A stretch of 64,000 nucleotides of DNA from Nitrospirota bacterium. Lineage in GTDB: Bacteria; Nitrospirota; Thermodesulfovibrionia; Thermodesulfovibrionales; UBA1546. The position numbers and the translations under genes were made by a program. Where the stretch lies: positions 26,870 through 90,869 of the forward strand of contig JACPZK010000029.1 of assembly GCA_016195565.1 (NCBI GenBank). Direction: 5' to 3'. Below, piece after piece: positions 59,180 through 64,000 of this stretch (the first letter of the stretch is position 1; every line of letters begins with the position of its first letter). The notes under the pieces were generated by a model, which worked only from the letters and a program-made list of their open reading frames with translations, was not told the DNA's origin and did no database searches.

Positions 59180-61040
59180 TACAGCCATTCTCTACATCAC
59201 AGACAACGGCTTTGGCCTTGCCAGAAAACTAAACAGCCTTTATCCTGATGCAAAGGCCTTTAAGTTTAAACCTGATACTCTCTCCAAATTCTGGGGCAAG
59301 CACAAAAGGTTCATCTTCATCATGGCATCAGGCATTGTTGTGCGGACTATCGCGCCTCTGATAAAAAACAAAAAGACAGACCCGGCTGTTGTTGTGCTTG
59401 ACGAAAAAGGAAGATTTGCCGTCAGTCTTTTGAGCGGGCATCTCGGAGGCGCAAATAAACTTGCAAAAGAGATTGCAGATTTCCTCGGCGGGCAAGCTGT
59501 TATTACAACCGCATCAGATACTAACAACCTGCCTGCAATAGATTTATGGGCTAAAGAAAATGACTTAGCTATAGAGAATTGGGATACTGTTCCTGAGATA
59601 TCAACAAGGTTTTTAAACAGCGGCGAATTGAGGGTTTATTCGGAAGTTGAGATAAAGATACCTGAGGGGTTTTTGAGAGTAGATAAGCCAAGTTCCGCTG
59701 ATGTGCTGATTACAAACAAGCAATTCAAAATTCAAAATTCAAAATTCAAAAATAAAATTTATCTGCGCCCCAAGAATCTCATTATCGGCATCGGCTGTAA
59801 TAGAGGGACCTCTGCAGATGAGATTGAAGATGCTGTCAAAAGAGCGCTGGTTGAAAAAAAATTGTCTTTCCTCTCAATTCATGGTGTCGCAACAATTGAC
59901 ATCAAGGCAGATGAGAAAGGCCTTAATGAATTTGTCCGGGAATATGGATTCCCCATAAAGACATTTACTGCCAATGAATTGAATGCCTTAAACGCCATTC
60001 AAAAATCAGCGTTAGTCTTTAAGGCCACAGGCGCTTATGCAGTTGCAGAGCCCGCGGCATTGCTTGCATCAGGAGCAGAGAAATTGCTTGTGAAAAAGCA
60101 AAAGGTCGGGAATGTAACAGTGGCAGTGTCAGAAATAAGAGCAGCAGAGCAGCAGACCAGCAGACCAGTAGCTGGTGAGAATACTGCTGCACTACTGCGC
60201 TACTGCGCTACTGCTCAAAACAGAGGGAAAATATTTATCGTCGGTACTGGTCCCGGAAGTGTTGAACATATCACTCCGTACGCGCAGAAGGCAATAAGAA
60301 ACTCTGATGTAATAGTCGGATACGGAACATACATTGAGTTGATAAAGGAATTGATAAAGGACAAGGAGATTGTTTCTACAGGAATGACGCAGGAGATAGA
60401 AAGATGCAAAAAGGCTGTTGAGCTTGCAATGAACGGCAAAACCGTTTCCGTAATCAGCGGCGGCGACCCCGGAATATACGCCATGGCAGGGCTGATGTTT
60501 GAAATGCTCAGAGCAGAGCAGCAGAGCAGCAGAGCAACAGAGCAACAGTTAGAAGAAGAAAATCCTGCTGCGCTATTGCGCTACTGTTCTGCTGCGCTTA
60601 ATGTTGAAGTCATCCCCGGCGTCTCTGCCTTGAATGCATGCGCCGCAAGGCTTGGAGCGCCGCTAATGCATGATTTTGCCTCAATCAGTTTATCGGACAG
60701 GCTTACGCCCTGGGAGCTGATAGAAAAAAGACTTGATGCGGCAGCCAAGGCTGATTTTGTCATCATCCTCTACAATCCCAAAAGTAAAGGAAGGGCCGAA
60801 CATATAGACAAGGCAAGGGGAATTATTTTGAAATGCCGGAAACCTGAAACACCCGTCGGCATAGTAAAAGGCGCAATGAGAGAGGATGAAAGGATAATCA
60901 TAACTGATTTAAAAAACATGCCTGAACATGATATTGATATGCAGACAACCGTAATAATCGGCAATTCTCAGACATTCGTGTGGGATAACAGAATGATAAC
61001 GCCAAGAGGATATGAAGGAAAGTTAAAAGTTGAAAGTTAA
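59163..61040 (+). CDS. cbiGH: CbiG-CbiH fusion: hydrolase and C17-methyltransferase
   Basis: The 625-residue protein has CbiG (1-320: FIMASGIVVRTIAPLI, AVSLLSGHLGGANKLAKEI, IGIGCNRGTSADEIEDAV, VAEPAALLASGAEKLLVKKQ) and CbiH (about 356-625: IFIVGTGPGSVEHITPYAQKA, SVISGGDPGIYAMAGL, VIPGVSALNACAARLGAPL). It opens the lactone and contracts the ring. The link between them (AAEQQTSRPVAG to LLRYCATA) and a CbiH loop (EQQSSRATEQQL to ALLRYCSAA) are repeats. Confidence 0.95.
   Translation: MATENNTAILYITDNGFGLARKLNSLYPDAKAFKFKPDTLSKFWGKHKRFIFIMASGIVVRTIAPLIKNKKTDPAVVVLDEKGRFAVSLLSGHLGGANKLAKEIADFLGGQAVITTASDTNNLPAIDLWAKENDLAIENWDTVPEISTRFLNSGELRVYSEVEIKIPEGFLRVDKPSSADVLITNKQFKIQNSKFKNKIYLRPKNLIIGIGCNRGTSADEIEDAVKRALVEKKLSFLSIHGVATIDIKADEKGLNEFVREYGFPIKTFTANELNALNAIQKSALVFKATGAYAVAEPAALLASGAEKLLVKKQKVGNVTVAVSEIRAAEQQTSRPVAGENTAALLRYCATAQNRGKIFIVGTGPGSVEHITPYAQKAIRNSDVIVGYGTYIELIKELIKDKEIVSTGMTQEIERCKKAVELAMNGKTVSVISGGDPGIYAMAGLMFEMLRAEQQSSRATEQQLEEENPAALLRYCSAALNVEVIPGVSALNACAARLGAPLMHDFASISLSDRLTPWELIEKRLDAAAKADFVIILYNPKSKGRAEHIDKARGIILKCRKPETPVGIVKGAMREDERIIITDLKNMPEHDIDMQTTVIIGNSQTFVWDNRMITPRGYEGKLKVES
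60134..60214. repeat. GCAGAGCAGCAG/CTACTGCGCTACTG repeat at the CbiG-CbiH junction
   Basis: AGCAGCAGAGCAGCAG units face CTACTGCGCTACTGCGC units across a short loop with GACCAGTAGCTGGT. A second copy lies at 60509-60598. Confidence 0.88.
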
Positions 61041-62418
61041 AAGTTTAAAATTAATCAAATCCCCAATCCCAAATCTCCAATCCCCAAATGTAGCCTTTCT
61101 CTGGGATGAATCATTTTTGTGGGGGCTGATGGCTTATAAAGCCATGAAAGCAAATGGACTGTCTTTTGAACTCATCCGCGCAGAGGACATAAAAAAAGGA
61201 CGCCTTAAAAATTATGCCATGCTCTTTGTTCCCGGAGGCTGGGCTTCAAATAAATTAAAGGCGCTCGGTGATAAAGGCACAGCCGAAATAAAAAAGTTTG
61301 TGCGTAACGGCGGAAATTATCTCGGATTCTGCGGAGGCGCAGGGCTTGCAACACTTGACGGCATAGGGCTTTTGAATATCAAAAGAAAGCCGACAAAGGA
61401 GAGAGTCCCCAGCTTCAGCGGAAGGATTCATCTGAATATCAACAAACATCCCATATTCACCGATTCACCCATTCACTCTCCTCGGCGCGTCGCCTGTGGC
61501 GACCAGTTCACCCATTCACCTGTTTTTCACGCCTGGTGGCCCTCTCAGTTTTTAATCGAAGACAGCAGCTTAGAAATACTCGCAACTTACGGCGATGCAC
61601 TGCCTGACTCTTTCAGCTCTGATTTGAATGTCGGAGATGTAGAAATGAACAGCAACTGGACAGAGCTTGAAGAGATTTATGGAATTAATCTCAACCCAAT
61701 GAGGCTGAAAAATGAGCCTGCTGTAATAGAGGGGACTTTCGGCAAAGGCAGGGTAATATTATCGCTTATTCATTTTGACACGCCGGATGATGAAAACGGC
61801 GCAAAGGTTTTGAGGAATTTATGGGAATATCTGGTGGGAAAACAGTCAGCGGTCAACAGTCAGCATTCAGCCAAAAACTCCAAACTATTGATTCATTCAA
61901 ATATAATGTCCAATAACTACCGTAGGGGACTGTCCCTATTTACGGACGAAGCGCAACGGAGTCGTAGAATAGGGACTGTCCCCGATGCCCCTTCTCTTGA
62001 AGAGCTTGAATCAGCAGTTACCGATTTAATTAGTCTCGGCATTCGCAATTTTCTCTGGTTCTGGAGAAATCCAATGCTTTTGCAGTGGCGCAGGGGAGTG
62101 AGAGGGCTTGAATACTGCACCTTGTATGTGATGGTGACAGCTCTCAGCGGTCAGCTATCAGCCAGAGATAAAGAGAAACTACATAGAGTAAAAAAACTGC
62201 TTATGCCATTTACAGAAAAAGCAAAACAGCTTCTTATTTTAGAGAGGCGTGCCCTGCAGAACTGGCATATTACATACGAAAGATGCAATGACCCTGAGAT
62301 TCAAAAATTAAGAACAGAACTTTTTTCCTCTTCAAAAAGCCACGGAGGGTTGTTTAAGGAACTGATAGATGAAACAGATAAACTTTTATATGCTTTGATA
62401 AAAATGCAAGCAATCTGA
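61030..62418 (+). CDS. BPL_N-like (glutamine-amidotransferase-fold) protein
   Basis: The 462-residue protein has a class I amidotransferase-like N-terminal half (VAFLWDESFLWGLMAYKAM, LFVPGGWASNKLKALGD, NYLGFCGGAGLATLDG) as in BPL_N proteins. A helical C-terminal half (LRKxx-type, VTDLISLGIRNFLWFWRNP) of unknown role follows. TTG 61030 and the first 19 residues come from AGTTAAAAGTT and CCCCAATCC repeats. Others lie near 140-165 (SPIHSPRRVACGDQFTHSP), 277-290 and 297-325. Last gene of the operon; may act on a corrinoid or base. Function unknown. Confidence 0.65.
   Translation: MKVKSLKLIKSPIPNLQSPNVAFLWDESFLWGLMAYKAMKANGLSFELIRAEDIKKGRLKNYAMLFVPGGWASNKLKALGDKGTAEIKKFVRNGGNYLGFCGGAGLATLDGIGLLNIKRKPTKERVPSFSGRIHLNINKHPIFTDSPIHSPRRVACGDQFTHSPVFHAWWPSQFLIEDSSLEILATYGDALPDSFSSDLNVGDVEMNSNWTELEEIYGINLNPMRLKNEPAVIEGTFGKGRVILSLIHFDTPDDENGAKVLRNLWEYLVGKQSAVNSQHSAKNSKLLIHSNIMSNNYRRGLSLFTDEAQRSRRIGTVPDAPSLEELESAVTDLISLGIRNFLWFWRNPMLLQWRRGVRGLEYCTLYVMVTALSGQLSARDKEKLHRVKKLLMPFTEKAKQLLILERRALQNWHITYERCNDPEIQKLRTELFSSSKSHGGLFKELIDETDKLLYALIKMQAI
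61455..61520. repeat. TTCACC tandem units with embedded GTCGCC hairpin
   Basis: ATTCACCGATTCACCCATTC and TTCACCCATTCACCTG flank GTCGCC-TGT-GGCGAC. It is read in frame. The same hairpin lies at 28386. Confidence 0.82.
61919..61982. repeat. GGGACTGTCCCTA-type repeat inside a gene
   Basis: GTAGGGGACTGTCCCTATT and AATAGGGACTGTCCCC enclose an ACGGACGAAGCGCAACGG-type centre. It is in frame in the BPL_N-like gene. Confidence 0.82.
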
Positions 62419-62419
62419 T

Positions 62420-63169
62420 TCATCCAATCTTCTTCTCCACCTGTGAACACATGCCATGAAACATCTTTAGCTCCCAGTCTGTAAGCCCTGCCCTGCCGAT
62501 AAGGCGTTTAAGGTTCCTCATTATCTTCATTTCAAGATCACTGCTTCCTCTTGGAATATATTCAAGAAGCCTGAGAGTGGAGCGGATTCGCCTGTAAAGG
62601 CCGTCAATCTCTTTGTGTTTGGCCAATTCCGGAAATTCTGTCTTGTATGTCTTCCGGCTCAACTCATAGGCAACAAGCAAAATACTCTGGCTGAGGTTCA
62701 GAGAAGCCGATAAGGGATTCGCAGGTATTGTTATCAGGAATCCGCATTCCTCAACCTCCCTGTTGTTTAATCCCTTATCCTCCCTGCCAAAAACTATTGC
62801 AATTTTATTTTTCTTTGAAGCAGAAACAGCTTTCTTTATCCCCTCTTTCAGCGGAAGTATAAGCCCGCGGCGTTTCCCTATCCTTCTCGTTGCGCCGATA
62901 ATTATATTTTTGCCTCTTATTGCATCTTTCAAGCTTGCATGGACAACTGCGCTTTCAAGCACATCAACAGCCTTGCATGCCATCCGCCTGCTTTCATCTG
63001 TAAGAAAATTCCTACGGCTTACCCCGTTAGAAATATTTTTTCTAACGGGGCTTACAACTTCAAGGTTTTTGAACCCCATATTCTTCATTGCCCTTGCAGA
63101 GGCGCCGATATTGCCTGCTTCTTTCGGTTCTACAAGGACAAAGAAAACATTGTCCTTCCAGTCATTCAT
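62420..63169 (-). CDS. TrmJ-like tRNA/rRNA 2'-O-methyltransferase
   Basis: From ATG 63169 (MNDWKDNVFFVLVEPKEAGNIG) it has 249 residues. The SPOUT signatures are GNIGASARAMKNMGF, IVFGREDKGLNNREVEECGFLITIPANP and LSASLNLSQSILLVAYEL. It methylates a ribose in tRNA, probably at position 32. A repeat palindrome adds about 10 residues (RKNISNGVSRR) after VVSPV. The upstream TTG at 63196 is less likely as start. Confidence 0.9.
   Translation of the reverse strand: MNDWKDNVFFVLVEPKEAGNIGASARAMKNMGFKNLEVVSPVRKNISNGVSRRNFLTDESRRMACKAVDVLESAVVHASLKDAIRGKNIIIGATRRIGKRRGLILPLKEGIKKAVSASKKNKIAIVFGREDKGLNNREVEECGFLITIPANPLSASLNLSQSILLVAYELSRKTYKTEFPELAKHKEIDGLYRRIRSTLRLLEYIPRGSSDLEMKIMRNLKRLIGRAGLTDWELKMFHGMCSQVEKKIG
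63022..63050. repeat. CCCCGTTAGAAA palindrome inside the trmJ-like gene
   Basis: CCCCGTTAGAAA and TTTCTAACGGGG form a perfect 12-bp stem with a 5-nt loop. It is in frame and adds residues absent from the family pattern. Confidence 0.85.
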
Positions 63170-64000
63170 AGGGATTCCAGAGATGGCATGAAACAAGCCT
63201 GCCCTTTGCTTCTTGATCCTGAACTTGCTTCAGGACAGGAACTATATTATCGCAAGGCTTGAATCTCTTCGGGCATCTTGGATGAAACGGGCATCCTGAA
63301 GGGATATGTATAGGGCTTGGAACTTCACCAATCTCTTTTGGTGAATGGGTGGATTGGTGAATGGGTAAATGGGAAATGCGGGGAGCTGATGCAAGCAGTA
63401 TGTCTGTATATGGGTGCATTGGTTTGTTAAACAGCTCTTCTGTTTTTGCATATTCAACTATCTTGCCGAGGTACATTACAGCTACGGTATCGCTGAAATA
63501 ATTGACAATCTTAAGGTCATGGCTTATAAACAGAAACGTTATTTTTGTTTCTTCCCTGAGCTTCTGAAGCAGGTTGAGTATCTGCGCCTGTATCGAAACA
63601 TCAAGCGCTGAGAGCGGTTCATCTGCAACTATAAGTTTCGGATTCACGGCAAGCGCCCTTGCGATGCATATCCTCTGCCTCTGGCCGCCGCTGAATTCGT
63701 GAGGATAGCGGTTCATCACATCAGCTCCGAGGCCGACTTTTTTCAGGAGTTCTGCGCTTGCGTCTCTGAAGTATTTTTTGTCAACAATCCCGTGTATCTT
63801 CAGCGGCTCTGAAATCGTATCAAAAACAGTCCTCCTTGGATTAAGCGAGGCAAAGGGATCCTGAAATATTATCTGCACAGATTTTCTGAATGCCTTCAGG
63901 GAATCGCCTTTAAGCGCAAATATATCCCTGCCCTCAAAAAACACTTCTCCTGCCGTAGGCTTCATAAGTTTCAAAACAAGACGCGCAACAGTTGATTTGC
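63162..64000 (-). CDS. Oligopeptide ABC transporter ATPase, N-terminus outside window
   Basis: The open frame runs off the right edge. It starts in the Walker A tail (KSTVARLVLKLMKPTAGEV). It has Q-loop QIIFQDPFASLNPRRTV, signature FSGGQRQRICIARALA, Walker B LIVADEPLSALDVS and the C-terminal oligopeptide-family cap (GCPFHPRCPKR with its cysteines). This is DppF/OppF type, peptide or nickel uptake. A GTGAATGGG-type repeat (63327-63372, HLPIHQSTHSPKE) lies before the cap. It overlaps the trmJ-like gene by 8 nt. Confidence 0.93.
   Translation of the reverse strand, partial: KSTVARLVLKLMKPTAGEVFFEGRDIFALKGDSLKAFRKSVQIIFQDPFASLNPRRTVFDTISEPLKIHGIVDKKYFRDASAELLKKVGLGADVMNRYPHEFSGGQRQRICIARALAVNPKLIVADEPLSALDVSIQAQILNLLQKLREETKITFLFISHDLKIVNYFSDTVAVMYLGKIVEYAKTEELFNKPMHPYTDILLASAPRISHLPIHQSTHSPKEIGEVPSPIHIPSGCPFHPRCPKRFKPCDNIVPVLKQVQDQEAKGRLVSCHLWNPYE

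Overview
The window reads as a chromosomal segment of a Gram-negative, anaerobic or microaerophilic bacterium of moderate GC. Supporting genes are outer-membrane beta-barrel, TatA, rubrerythrin and DsrE-like proteins, sulfite-exporter-type permeases and a complete-looking anaerobic (early cobalt insertion) cobalamin pathway. The gene mix resembles Nitrospirota (Thermodesulfovibrionia-like) or Desulfobacterota. That is inference from memory, since no rRNA or other phylogenetic marker is present.

Region 1 (1-28.1 kb, almost all minus strand) holds two paralogous stress/transport modules. Each pairs a membrane histidine kinase and an NtrC-type sigma-54 activator with an operon of universal-stress-like proteins and TauE/SafE permeases (module A: 577-3498 with regulators 5065-7946; module B: 16108-24941 with regulators 25165-28090). 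Both operons are preceded by a -24/-12 (sigma-54) promoter and by the same TGTTT-N7-RAACA dyad. Module B also carries a third kinase, a receiver-only regulator and an unusual PEP-synthase-like protein. In module A a PIN toxin-antitoxin pair and a single gene with an attC-like site (an integron-cassette look-alike) lie between regulators and operon. Between the modules are DedA, rubrerythrin, DsrE, DUF202, DUF1003, TatA, an LTA-synthase-like sulfatase and several gene fragments.

Region 2 (28.5-36.2 kb) is mixed. It has a divergence-controlled restriction-modification pair (methylase with an N-terminal helix-turn-helix; BsaWI-like nuclease), an HNH nuclease and a GC-rich orphan gene. These are followed by housekeeping genes (ebfC, dnaX, 4.5S RNA, tRNA-Ser) and a DUF433/DUF5615 toxin-antitoxin pair.

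Region 3 (36.3-64 kb) starts with gatB and gatA. A long plus-strand cobalamin cluster follows, under two cobalamin riboswitches: cobU-cobT-cobS-cobC-cbiP-cbiB-cobD-cbiA-cbiXC, then an outer-membrane barrel, cbiMNQO cobalt transporter, a 46-residue peptide gene with its radical-SAM enzyme (cbpA-cbpB like), cobO, cbiD, cbiET, cbiL, cbiF, cbiGH and a BPL_N-like protein. A trmJ-like methylase and a truncated oligopeptide ABC ATPase close the window on the minus strand.

The most striking whole-window pattern is the number of short repeats, tandem and palindromic, of at least six families, that sit in frame inside coding sequences. They are densest in the cobalamin genes. They form domain linkers, signal peptides, start codons and new C-termini without breaking the reading frames. 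The best candidates for little-described biology are the cobalamin-linked peptide/radical-SAM pair, this coding-repeat phenomenon, the paired sigma-54 circuits and the attC-flanked DUF4375 gene.
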